The notes beneath the pieces are model-generated. The model was not told the origin of the DNA. It was given only the letters and a program-made list of their open reading frames with translations, and ran no database searches. From assembly GCA_023231425.1 (NCBI GenBank), contig JALNVI010000090.1:1-8809 (forward strand): a stretch of DNA of 8,809 bases. Direction: 5' to 3'. Positions 1 to 6,568 of this stretch are shown here, piece by piece. Source of the stretch: Desulforhopalus sp. (GTDB taxonomy: Bacteria; Desulfobacterota; Desulfobulbia; Desulfobulbales; Desulfocapsaceae). The number at the start of each line of letters is the position of its first letter. The stretch's first letter is position 1. The position numbers were made by a program, and so were the translations under genes.

Positions 1-2
1 AA

Positions 3-440
3 TTGAAATCCTTCGACAAAAATCTTCAGGAACTTTTAAGCAACAAGATAGATTTAAAAGACGCGGTTGTCAGCCCGACTGAAGTTACTCCTGGAGATTT
101 CGATACCGAAGGTATGTTTGGCAGGGAAATGCCGTCTGAAACGATAATTATACCAGATTGGCTGGAGGGCATGAGTTGGGATTTATTTGAAGCCCTTGCG
201 GGTGAACTTGCAGCCAAAGAATTTATTGGTGAGTGTTTCCTTACTCCAATAAGTGGAGATTTTGGCGCAGATGTCGTGACGATATTCCCCACGGGACCGA
301 ATTGCCTGATTCAATGTAAGTGTACCACCAATCCATTAGACACCGCACAATTCGTTCTTGAACCATACAATGCCCGTCGTGAATACGAGCAACGGTTGAG
401 TAAAAAATTTGGTCTGGAAAAGAGATTGAGAATCTTTTAA
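3..440 (+). CDS. Mrr-like restriction endonuclease fragment, truncated
   Basis: The 145-residue product carries the core of a PD-(D/E)xK nuclease of the Mrr_cat / type IV restriction type. There is an amphipathic helix at residues 58-73 (with E64), then SGDFGADVV at 84-92 with the metal-binding Asp90, then the strand CLIQCKC at 101-107, which gives the Q104-x-K106 pair. The helix at 121-138 (YNARREYEQRLSKKFG) fits the next helix of the fold. Reading then stops after LRIF, exactly where the family continues with a strand and at least one more helix, so the domain is incomplete. The start is uncertain: the first possible codon is TTG at the very edge of the window, and the gene may begin further upstream. 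If intact it would cleave foreign or modified DNA; as it stands it is probably inactive. No partner restriction-modification gene is visible. Family assignment is fairly firm; function is inferred. Confidence 0.6.
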   Translation: MKSFDKNLQELLSNKIDLKDAVVSPTEVTPGDFDTEGMFGREMPSETIIIPDWLEGMSWDLFEALAGELAAKEFIGECFLTPISGDFGADVVTIFPTGPNCLIQCKCTTNPLDTAQFVLEPYNARREYEQRLSKKFGLEKRLRIF

Positions 441-505
441 TAAAACATCCGATAACGTACGATGCTGTCATATGCAGGCTAAGCGCTGAACGAATTTCCT
501 TTTGA
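434..505 (+). pseudogene. possible frame-shifted C-terminal remnant of the Mrr-like nuclease
   Basis: In the next frame, overlapping the stop of the nuclease fragment, codons from 434 read LLIKHPITYDAVICRLSAER and end at a TGA at 503-505. The piece ITYDAVICR resembles the late beta-strand of Mrr-like nucleases, where a hydrophobic strand precedes the last helix. This suggests that the fragment lost a segment and its frame rather than ending naturally. The match is short and judged by eye, so it is only a candidate. Confidence 0.25.
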
Positions 506-525
506 GTAATCCATTGATCCCCCGA

Positions 526-555
526 GGTAACTTCTCAAAAAGTTATGGAGAAAGA
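526..555 (+). repeat. dispersed hairpin repeat, copy 1
   Basis: The segment contains TAACTTCTCAAAAAGTTA, a perfect 6-bp dyad (TAACTT/AAGTTA) around a CTCAAA loop. A second copy in the same orientation lies at 8731-8760; the two 30-bp segments differ at three positions. Both are followed by purine-rich sequence. There is no T-run after either, so a simple terminator role is not supported. Confidence 0.6.
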
Positions 556-566
556 CAAAGAATTTT

Positions 567-690
567 ACCGCGAAAGACGCAAAGGACACGAAGAGTAAAG
601 AAATGACAACAGTAATTCCCTGTTTAATTTAAAAAATCTTTTTCTCAAATGCTTTTGCCTTTCTTCGCGTTTCTTAGCGTTTTTCGTGGT
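567..690. repeat. imperfect inverted repeat, arms about 28 bp
   Basis: The left arm (567-595) begins ACCGCGAAAGACGCAAAGG. The reverse complement of the right arm (about 660-690) begins ACCACGAAAAACGCTAAG and continues with a similar CGAAGA end. The arms are separated by about 65 AT-rich bases. The shape is that of a REP- or MITE-like intergenic palindrome. Sequences of this GCGAAAGACGCAAAGG type are, from memory, common between genes in several environmental bacterial groups; their function is not established. Confidence 0.55.
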
Positions 691-892
691 GAAAAAAACT
701 TTTTACCACCTTTTGCTTTTCCCTTCATCCTGTCAAGTTTTTCCATCCTTCCCTTTTAATTTCGATTAACTCTTTGTTCTTAAATGCTTTTTTTTCACGG
801 GCTTTTGAAAAGTTTCCCCCGAGTACTTCATATTTTCAGGGTTGAATCATGCCAGCGTACGCCTGGATACTAAAACAGGTTCTTTTTGTTAT

Positions 893-907
893 GGGATTCA
901 TAATCCC
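893..907 (-). terminator. hairpin just after the receptor gene stop
   Basis: GGGATT (893-898) and AATCCC (902-907) form a perfect 6-bp stem with a 3-nt loop, 8 nt after the stop codon of the receptor gene at 916-918. On the minus strand it is followed by ATAACAAAAAG and not by a T-run, so it is not a standard Rho-independent terminator. It could protect the mRNA 3' end or serve as a weak or factor-assisted stop. Confidence 0.3.
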
Positions 908-915
908 GTGCTCTT

Positions 916-3900
916 TCATGAAATCCGATGCAGGTAGTATTCGACATCTACATCGTCGATCTGTGCAGGGTCCAAAAATTTCTCAGCATACTGAAGATAG
1001 AGGCCACTGGAAAGAAAGAGTCGGAAGAGATCCGGATCGATATGGCTGGCTCTGGCCATGACACTCAAGATCTGCACAGCTTCGCTCAATTTTTTTGCCT
1101 TCCTGTAGGGGCGGTCCGATGCCGTAAGGGCTTCGAAAACGTCAGCGAGAGCCAGGATGCGGGCCGGGATGGGAATCTGGTTCCCTTTCAGCCCGCGAGG
1201 ATAGCCAGTCCCGATAATATTTTCATGGTGGGCTCCGGCGTATTCAGGAATCCTTGCCATGTTTTCTGGAAAAGGCAGGGGTTCAAGCATGCGAATGGTG
1301 GAAATGACATGCTCGTTGATTTTGTAGCGGTCCTCCGGTGTCAGTGTTCCATGAGGAATGCACAGGTTGTAGATCTCTCCCTGATTGTAGAGCTGTTCGG
1401 GCATGTGCATGGTGAATCCAGATATCTGTGCGTTGGTTTTCTCAGATAAGGAACGCTCGATGATGTGCTCCGCCCGGTCTGCAAGAAGCGGTTCCCGGCA
1501 GGGGAGCTGAGGCGCGGGGGAGGGATAGCGTTGCAGTTCAATGTGACTCAGCCCCAGGCGATCACTCAAAGTGCGTGTCCAGGTTCGCCGGGCGACAACC
1601 TTGATACGCGCCACGTTTTCCGGTCCCATGAATTCGCTGCCGATATTACATTGAGCCACAAAGACAAAGTCATCCCTGAGCTGCTTTTGAGTGGTTTGCA
1701 GCGTTTGCAAACAGGTGCCCTGATCGGAGGTGCCGTGTGCCAGTGCTTTCCAATAGTCAATTTCAGCGTCACGCAGCAGCACTTCGAATCGGGTGCGGAT
1801 TTCGTGAATCCGGTTGTGTATCACTTCCAGTTTGGTCCCCTTATCCACGATGAATTCCGGCGTAATTATCTTGCCACAGTCGTGCAGCCAGGAAGCGATG
1901 CGGAATTCACGCCACTGGTCATCTCCGATCAAGGCAAATTCTGCAAGGGGACCAATGTGCGTGTCGCTTGCCACCCGGGCGATCATTGCGGAGAGCGCCG
2001 GAACCCGTTTGCAATGTTCTCCGGTGTAGGGGGATTTTTTATCGATGGCCGTGGCAAGAAGTTTGATGAAGGACTCCAGCAGGTTATGCTGTGCCTTTGC
2101 GTATTTCATGTGGGAAGAGGCCGCGGAAATCAGGGAGCTGGAAAGATTCACGATCTCCGTTATATTGCTTGAGACCTCGGAGACCTCGTCGTAGCGCCTT
2201 TGCTTTATTTTCTCGCTCTCGTCCCCAAGGGCGTTGATGGGATTGATGATTAATCCAGCCATTTTAAAGACCAGAGGAATGAGAAGGAGCAGCAACCCCA
2301 AAGTCACGAGTATGGAGATGTAGACATTCTGCATATAGGGAGCGATGGTCTCCGCCGCAGGGGCAAGGAATCCGACGTAATAATTGCCCTCAGCCATTTT
2401 TTTGAGAGGCCTTACGTAGGCGAAATACGGTTCACCCTCGATGTCTGTTCTCTGGATGGCGTTGAGCTGGTCCTTACTGGCTGCAAGCTTTCGCAGTTCA
2501 CCTTGCTTCAATGTCTGGAAGAGGGCCTGAGACGTGACCGGTACAGTGTTTTTGCTCCCACCAGGGAACCATTCTCTGTCAAGTTGAGCCCATTCCGCCG
2601 GTGTCATGGCGTCCAGTGCCTTGTTCAAAATACTTTGCAATGGTGACAAGTTTTTCTGGACGAGGAAGCGCAGGTCTCCGGCGTTGCTGTCCTGCCACGG
2701 TGGCAGAACCGGCCCGAGCGTGACCTCATCAGGGAAATACTGGGCAATAAGATATTGAAGCACGGGTCGACTGTCGAGAACGGCGTCGGCCTTTCCTTCA
2801 GTTACCGCCCGAATCGCCTCAATGGGCGTATCAACGCGCAGCAGCCGAATCTCCGGATAGTTGTCCTTCAGAGAGGTCTCATTCGTCCACCCTCGGGGCA
2901 CGGCCACAGTGCGACCGGCAAGATCTTTCAAACGTGCAACGGGGGAGACACCCGCTAATGTAGCAACTGCCTGGGGGAGAGAGCCGTAGGGGTGGCTGAG
3001 CAGTCCAAGTGCTTTCCACTCCCTGCTTTGCGGCACAGAGTGAAGGAGGTCAAGATTCCCTTGTTTGTACAGGCGCTTCAACTGGTTCCAGGAAAGGCCG
3101 TTAACGTATTTTACGGTAAGCCCCGTCTTTTCGGCAAGGAGGTTCAGCAGATCCACAGAATATCCTTTGGGCTCACCACTTATGGCAAAATCAAAGGGCG
3201 GCCAGTCCATTTCATTGGACGCCTGAATGACGGGATGACTTTGCACAAAAGCCCGTTCCCCGTGAGTCAGGAGAACGGAGGGTACACTCTGCCCGGGAAC
3301 GGCGGGTTCTTCCACAGAACCCTGAACAATGATGTCACCCGCATCGTTAAAGACAAAGGCCTTGCTATGGGGGGGCAGCGATATTGCCCTCAGAGATGCA
3401 TTGAGCTCTGTAATGCAAATATCAATGCTGATGACCACCCCTGTTGTGTCAAACTTCTTTGCGTAAGACACACCGGTGAGATTAGAGGATGCGAACAGGT
3501 AGGGAGGAGTTTTGACCACATCGGAAGTCTTGAGCGCCTTTTTATACCATGGTCTGTCTTTCGGATTATAGGTCGAAGGTTCCCGGGTAGAGACCCGCAT
3601 TGCAAGATTTTTATCAAGGAATCGAGTGGTCTTTATCCGTACTCCTTCCTGGTCTTCGATTTGGAAGGTAATCCATCTGTCCTGCGGGGTTGCACCAATA
3701 TCTTTTTGGACTTTTTTGCCTTTCTCCAGGTTGATCACTTCGAAAAAGTTTCCATCGGGCCGAGCGATGTATACTGCATACAGTTTGTCGTTTTGTTCCA
3801 TGAGACTGGTCAGCAACAACGTTGTTGTCAGATGCACGTCCTTTTCATCGGTCAACGGGGAGATGGCTTCAATACGACCGAGCTGGTTCAACAGGTTGCG

Positions 3901-4107
3901 GGAATTGCGGTCCAAAGCCTGGATACGTTCATGGATCTTTTCAGCTGTTGCTGTGAACGCTTTTTCTGCGGAGGTTTGTGCGAGTTGTCGGTTGAAATAG
4001 AAATGCATGCCCAAAGATAATCCCGCGATCAAACATGATACAATGACGAAAAGCGACAAGACCGCCGTACGGATTGAAAACATGTTTTTCTTCTTTTTTT
4101 TTTTCAT
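916..4107 (-). CDS. Cache / SBP_bac_3 / HAMP / HD-GYP transmembrane receptor, probable c-di-GMP phosphodiesterase
   Basis: The 1063-residue product is a membrane receptor. In order: lysine-rich N-terminus (2-7); membrane helix about 11-34; Cache sensor 35-262 (AVYIARPDGNFF near 111, RPWYKKAL near 185); SBP_bac_3 solute-binding domain about 290-517; the rest of the Cache domain about 526-588 (YFAYVRPL, YYVGFLAP); membrane helix about 594-616; HAMP-like linker about 617-665; HD-GYP domain about 675-1045. HD-GYP motifs include H698, the LHDCGK motif (H742, D743), H933, HHENIIGTGYP (960-970) and ALADVFEAL with D989. All expected metal-site residues are present, so c-di-GMP hydrolysis is likely. 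The usual Asp of HHExxDGxGYP is Ile965. HD743 and H933 are separated by about 155 extra residues. Two starts are possible: the one used, or Met9 (ATG at 4081-4083); neither has a strong ribosome site, Met9 having only a weak AGAAG. The domain calls are firm; ligand and output are inferred. Confidence 0.9.
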   Translation of the reverse strand: MKKKKKKNMFSIRTAVLSLFVIVSCLIAGLSLGMHFYFNRQLAQTSAEKAFTATAEKIHERIQALDRNSRNLLNQLGRIEAISPLTDEKDVHLTTTLLLTSLMEQNDKLYAVYIARPDGNFFEVINLEKGKKVQKDIGATPQDRWITFQIEDQEGVRIKTTRFLDKNLAMRVSTREPSTYNPKDRPWYKKALKTSDVVKTPPYLFASSNLTGVSYAKKFDTTGVVISIDICITELNASLRAISLPPHSKAFVFNDAGDIIVQGSVEEPAVPGQSVPSVLLTHGERAFVQSHPVIQASNEMDWPPFDFAISGEPKGYSVDLLNLLAEKTGLTVKYVNGLSWNQLKRLYKQGNLDLLHSVPQSREWKALGLLSHPYGSLPQAVATLAGVSPVARLKDLAGRTVAVPRGWTNETSLKDNYPEIRLLRVDTPIEAIRAVTEGKADAVLDSRPVLQYLIAQYFPDEVTLGPVLPPWQDSNAGDLRFLVQKNLSPLQSILNKALDAMTPAEWAQLDREWFPGGSKNTVPVTSQALFQTLKQGELRKLAASKDQLNAIQRTDIEGEPYFAYVRPLKKMAEGNYYVGFLAPAAETIAPYMQNVYISILVTLGLLLLLIPLVFKMAGLIINPINALGDESEKIKQRRYDEVSEVSSNITEIVNLSSSLISAASSHMKYAKAQHNLLESFIKLLATAIDKKSPYTGEHCKRVPALSAMIARVASDTHIGPLAEFALIGDDQWREFRIASWLHDCGKIITPEFIVDKGTKLEVIHNRIHEIRTRFEVLLRDAEIDYWKALAHGTSDQGTCLQTLQTTQKQLRDDFVFVAQCNIGSEFMGPENVARIKVVARRTWTRTLSDRLGLSHIELQRYPSPAPQLPCREPLLADRAEHIIERSLSEKTNAQISGFTMHMPEQLYNQGEIYNLCIPHGTLTPEDRYKINEHVISTIRMLEPLPFPENMARIPEYAGAHHENIIGTGYPRGLKGNQIPIPARILALADVFEALTASDRPYRKAKKLSEAVQILSVMARASHIDPDLFRLFLSSGLYLQYAEKFLDPAQIDDVDVEYYLHRIS
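4094..4104 (-). repeat. A11 homopolymer tract inside the receptor start region
   Basis: Directly after the first ATG (4105-4107) the coding strand has eleven consecutive A residues, then GAAGAAAAACATG. The tract lies between two in-frame candidate starts (codons 1 and 9). A change in its length would put codon 1 out of frame but leave translation from codon 9 intact. It could be a slippage site or simply a lysine-rich N-terminus. Confidence 0.6.
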
Positions 4108-4163
4108 AATTTTTCAGGGCATGTGTAAGAGAACGAAGGAAGTACAGAGTGCATCGTCCGCAC

Positions 4164-4258
4164 AAAAAAAATTATTTCCAGAATATCAAAGGGATACCTG
4201 CGGTAAAGTTCCTTCTGGCCTCGAATATGAACGAAATACAAACTGTTTTCAGGTACAC
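4164..4258 (-). repeat. partial copy of the palindromic dispersed repeat
   Basis: Read on the minus strand, this stretch aligns with plus-strand 8533-8626. There are 18 identical bases (TGTATTTCGTTCATATTC), followed by matching blocks AGGC, TTTACCG, AGGTAT, TTTGATATTC and a T-rich end, with one or two single-base gaps. The right half of the palindrome seen at 8606-8679 (GAATATGGGTGAAA and onward) is missing here. It lies about 57 bp upstream of the receptor start codon and so may form part of that gene's leader or promoter region. Confidence 0.7.
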
Positions 4259-4318
4259 TGAATTTTATCGTGCAGGAGCAGATTCATTTTCAGGGAACCT
4301 TGAGTAAAAGAAGCACAA

Positions 4319-4340
4319 CCTGAGTCTTTTGACCCTCAGG
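4319..4340 (-). terminator. possible Rho-independent terminator of the 215-residue protein gene
   Basis: CCTGAG (4319-4324) and CTCAGG (4335-4340) form a 6-bp GC-rich stem. An inner GTC/GAC pairing around a TTTT loop can extend it, with a CC bulge. On the minus strand the stem is followed by TTGTGCTTCTTTT, a moderate T-rich tail, and it lies about 35 nt after the stop codon at 4376. It would separate this gene from the receptor gene downstream. Confidence 0.45.
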
Positions 4341-4375
4341 AATCTTCGGTGTTTTGGGGAGCTGATGGAATTCCC

Positions 4376-5023
4376 TTATTTCTGCGCATACTCATTATAA
4401 ATATCGAAATACCGCTTCAAGAGCGCAACAGCCTTCTCTTTCGAATCCACCTGCTTAAGGATAACAGAGAGTGGTACCCGGTACGAAACATCGGAATGTT
4501 TGACATTCGCCGCATACTCCTCTTTCTCCTCAACCTCACACTTTACCTTTTCATACATATCACGAAAGCTCGCTTCGTTCAGTGCACCACCCTCTGCACC
4601 TGCATTCTCCTTCATGTTTTCAAGACACACCTCACATGAGTAACCGTCTTCCAGCCACATCTCGAGGAAATCCATCTCTCCGTCATAGAGAGCCGCGTTC
4701 ATCGCCACCATTTGTATGGCATCTGCAGGAATCATCTTTTCCAGATACGTGCAGAGTCCCTGCTGTTCTTCGTTCGACACTGCCTCAAGGGTTGTCAGAT
4801 GTTCCGCGAGCCAGTCGAGATACTGCGTATACTCCTCCTGAGAGCTGGTGCCATTTAGAGGTGCACCATTTTCATCGTCAGGCACATCTGCATACCGCCA
4901 GTCTCTTCCCCAGCGCATCCCTACATAAAGCAGACCAATGGGAGCAATCTGCTCTTCTTGCCGATCAGGGAATGCCTTTTTGAGTGTATCCATTACAAAG
5001 CTGTCTTCTTCTTTCTCAGTCAT
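4376..5023 (-). CDS. acidic protein of unknown function, 215 residues
   Basis: I do not recognise this family. The product is soluble (no signal peptide or membrane helix), acidic and helix-rich, with many Glu residues, especially around 160-170 (KCEVEEKEEY). It has an aromatic patch at 33-44 (YVGMRWGRDWRY) and one CxxC pair, Cys130 and Cys133, beside other single cysteines (91, 162), so metal binding is possible but unsupported. The ATG start is backed by AAGG at 5031-5034, 7 nt upstream. The gene lies on the same strand as mutY, 79 bp downstream of it, with a hairpin between them, and is followed by a terminator-like stem. It may be transcribed alone or by read-through from the mutY operon. 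A real gene is likely from the ribosome site and compact boundaries; its function cannot be inferred from the neighbours. Confidence 0.75.
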   Translation of the reverse strand: MTEKEEDSFVMDTLKKAFPDRQEEQIAPIGLLYVGMRWGRDWRYADVPDDENGAPLNGTSSQEEYTQYLDWLAEHLTTLEAVSNEEQQGLCTYLEKMIPADAIQMVAMNAALYDGEMDFLEMWLEDGYSCEVCLENMKENAGAEGGALNEASFRDMYEKVKCEVEEKEEYAANVKHSDVSYRVPLSVILKQVDSKEKAVALLKRYFDIYNEYAQK

Positions 5024-5040
5024 GTTCTGTCCTTATATAT

Positions 5041-5056
5041 CTGTGTTTTAACGCAG
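5041..5056. promoter_or_regulatory. short palindrome upstream of the 215-residue protein gene
   Basis: CTGTGTTTTAACGCAG is a dyad of CTGTGTT and AACGCAG with one mismatch. It ends 17 bp before the start codon at 5021-5023, a place suited to an operator. No matching second site is visible and no regulator is known, so this is tentative. Confidence 0.2.
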
Positions 5057-5071
5057 TCATATCTTAGAGCG

Positions 5072-5096
5072 TGATGGACTTTTTACGAGTCCATCA
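5072..5096 (-). terminator. 9-bp hairpin after mutY
   Basis: TGATGGACT (5072-5080) and AGTCCATCA (5088-5096) form a perfect 9-bp stem around a TTTTACG loop, 6 nt after the mutY stop codon (5103-5105). No T-run follows on the minus strand. It could end the kdnB-azlC-azlD-mutY transcript inefficiently or stabilise its 3' end. The GACTTTTTACGAGTC look is reminiscent of a dispersed intergenic hairpin, but no second copy is in the window. Confidence 0.4.
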
Positions 5097-5102
5097 TCAT
5101 TA

Positions 5103-6239
5103 TCAGGGTGCCGAACTGTCAAAGTCTCTTTTTAAAAGATATTCCAACACCTTTCGCGCCCCCGCAGGAAAGGCAAACCGCCCCATCTCTTCAAGGGTAA
5201 CCCACTTTTCATCGGCCCGCTCACTCCCGGCGCCTGCAGTGCAGAGCCAGCACTCCACCGTTCTCTTGTGGTGGGTGTATTGATGCTTGACGGTAACGAC
5301 ATGACGCACAACCTGTACCTCTCGGTCAGCCGCTGCACTCAGCAGTTCCTGCTTTCTTTTTTTTGAGAGTTCGGCAGGTTCAACAAAACCCTTTTCCACC
5401 TCGGAAAAGAGGAGTGTTCCGGGAAAATCCCATAACCCCGCCCACAATCTGCCCTCTACTCGATACCGGATAAGAAAACGCTCTCCGCAGCGAATAAGTC
5501 CGATGAGCTTTTTTTCCACCACCCGCGCCTTTTCAGGCCTGGTCACCGGACGCTCATCCACAACTCCGTGTTGCAGGGCAAGACATTCGCCCGCAAGGGG
5601 GCAACTCCCGCACTTCGGCGCTTTCGCAGTGCAGAGCAGACCTCCGAAATCCATAATGGCCTCGTTGTAATACCGTGCCCGGCCATGGGGCAAAATTGCC
5701 TCGGCCAGCTCACGCACCCGCTTCTCACCGGAGCCGGACTTCACCACTTCTGCAATATCAAAGAGCCGGGAATACACCCGTCCGACGTTGGCGTCCACCA
5801 CCGCGACATCGTGATTGCCCGCAATACTGGCGACAGCCGCGGCAGTGTAGGGACCAATCCCCGGCAGGGAAAGAAGGTCGTTGTAGTGATGGGGAACGAT
5901 GCCATTGAAGCGGGCGACAATCTCCTCTGCAGCGCGGTGGAGATTGCGCGCGCGGGCGTAGTAGCCCAGGCCCTGCCAGAGACGAAGAATGAGCTGTTCA
6001 TCAGCATTCGCCACGGCGGCAACATCAGGAAGAGTGGCAATCCAGCGGTTGAAATATTCGACACCGCGCTCCATCTGCGTCTGCTGGAGCATGATTTCGG
6101 AAATCCAGATGTGATACGGATCCCAGGTGCCGCGCCAGGGAAGGGGGCGGCGTGTCTGACGATACCAGGAGATAAGAATGTCGGCGAGGCGGGCGAAGGA
6201 TTCTGTTTCCAGATTTTTCTGCCCTCTTGATGCCGTCAT
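5103..6239 (-). CDS. mutY: A/G-specific adenine DNA glycosylase MutY
   Basis: MutY removes adenine mispaired with 8-oxoguanine (base-excision repair, cytoplasm). The 378-residue protein is a typical length and complete. The catalytic HhH-GPD domain (about 14-225) shows SEIMLQQT with catalytic Glu48, LPGIGPYTAAAV (125-136) as the helix-hairpin-helix with Tyr131 in place of the Lys of bifunctional glycosylases, and VVDANVGRVYSR with Asp149. The [4Fe-4S] cluster ligands are Cys203, Cys210, Cys213 and Cys219 (C-x6-C-x2-C-x5-C). A MutT-like C-terminal domain (about 244-370) includes GRLWAGLWDFPG and a Tyr-Thr-His at 321-323, where MutY proteins have the FSH loop that reads 8-oxoguanine. The start overlaps the azlD stop by 4 bp (ATGA) and lacks a strong ribosome site, so translational coupling is likely. 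It is the last gene of a four-gene operon. Confidence 0.97.
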   Translation of the reverse strand: MTASRGQKNLETESFARLADILISWYRQTRRPLPWRGTWDPYHIWISEIMLQQTQMERGVEYFNRWIATLPDVAAVANADEQLILRLWQGLGYYARARNLHRAAEEIVARFNGIVPHHYNDLLSLPGIGPYTAAAVASIAGNHDVAVVDANVGRVYSRLFDIAEVVKSGSGEKRVRELAEAILPHGRARYYNEAIMDFGGLLCTAKAPKCGSCPLAGECLALQHGVVDERPVTRPEKARVVEKKLIGLIRCGERFLIRYRVEGRLWAGLWDFPGTLLFSEVEKGFVEPAELSKKRKQELLSAAADREVQVVRHVVTVKHQYTHHKRTVECWLCTAGAGSERADEKWVTLEEMGRFAFPAGARKVLEYLLKRDFDSSAP

Positions 6240-6568
6240 ACAGGAAAAATCCAGCGACCCGCGGCAACGAGTGCCATACCGAGCACCACCGGCAGAGAGA
6301 GGGATTTATACTTCGCGGCAAGGGGAAAGCAGATGAGGGTGGTAATCAGAAAAAGGGCATTGAAATGCAACGTACCCCCTTCCCCTTTTTCCAGTAATAC
6401 AAGGGGAACAAGGATGGCGGGAAGCACCGCCGCCGGCACCAGTTTCAGCCAGGCAGCGACCAGCGGATGGAGCTGCCGCCCGCTGAGGAGCTGCAGGGGC
6501 AGCATGCGCGGGAGAAAACTGACCGCCCACATGCCGACAATAATCCAGAGTATCAGCGTTTGATCCAT
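6236..6568 (-). CDS. azlD: AzlD-type small subunit of a branched-chain amino-acid exporter
   Basis: The 110-residue hydrophobic protein has the AzlD family layout. There is a helix at about 4-20, then the conserved FLPRMLPL (18-25), a WLKLVPAAVLPAILVP stretch (40-55), and two more helices (about 68-84 and 90-107). In B. subtilis and E. coli (YgaH), AzlD-type proteins work with AzlC/YgaZ to export branched-chain amino acids and analogues. The start is supported by GGAG at 6576-6579, 7 nt upstream, and lies inside the 3' end of azlC (16-bp overlap). It overlaps mutY by 4 bp. The substrate is inferred from family only. Confidence 0.92.
   Translation of the reverse strand: MDQTLILWIIVGMWAVSFLPRMLPLQLLSGRQLHPLVAAWLKLVPAAVLPAILVPLVLLEKGEGGTLHFNALFLITTLICFPLAAKYKSLSLPVVLGMALVAAGRWIFPV

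Larger units (their letters stand above)
441..915. other. AT-rich intergenic region with repeats
   Basis: These 475 bases separate the plus-strand nuclease fragment from the 3' end of the minus-strand receptor gene, so the two genes converge here. Apart from the possible 3' remnant at 434-505, I see no convincing coding frame. The region holds a hairpin repeat (526-555), a long imperfect inverted repeat (567-690), pyrimidine-rich stretches on the plus strand (about 700-800), a small GC-rich dyad CCAGCGTACGCCTGG at 852-866, and a hairpin just after the receptor stop codon (893-907). Confidence 0.6.

Noticed and set aside
441..915. CRISPR array or transposase remnant in the left intergenic region
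   Set aside because: The repeats there are inverted or single, not regularly spaced direct repeats, and no frame resembles a transposase.
849..1061. Plus-strand 70-codon frame at the 3' end of the receptor gene
   Set aside because: It mostly overlaps the receptor C-terminus in antisense and shows no motif or ribosome site.
2992..4020. Plus-strand open frame of 342 codons opposite the receptor gene
   Set aside because: It lies wholly within the firmly identified receptor CDS, and its product is low-complexity Cys/Phe/Gly-rich with no family resemblance. The same holds for the 235-codon frame at 1465-2172.
4349..4639. Plus-strand open frame of 96 codons over the end of the 215-residue protein gene
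   Set aside because: It overlaps a better supported minus-strand gene and its terminator. The product has no recognisable feature beyond a chance hydrophobic run.
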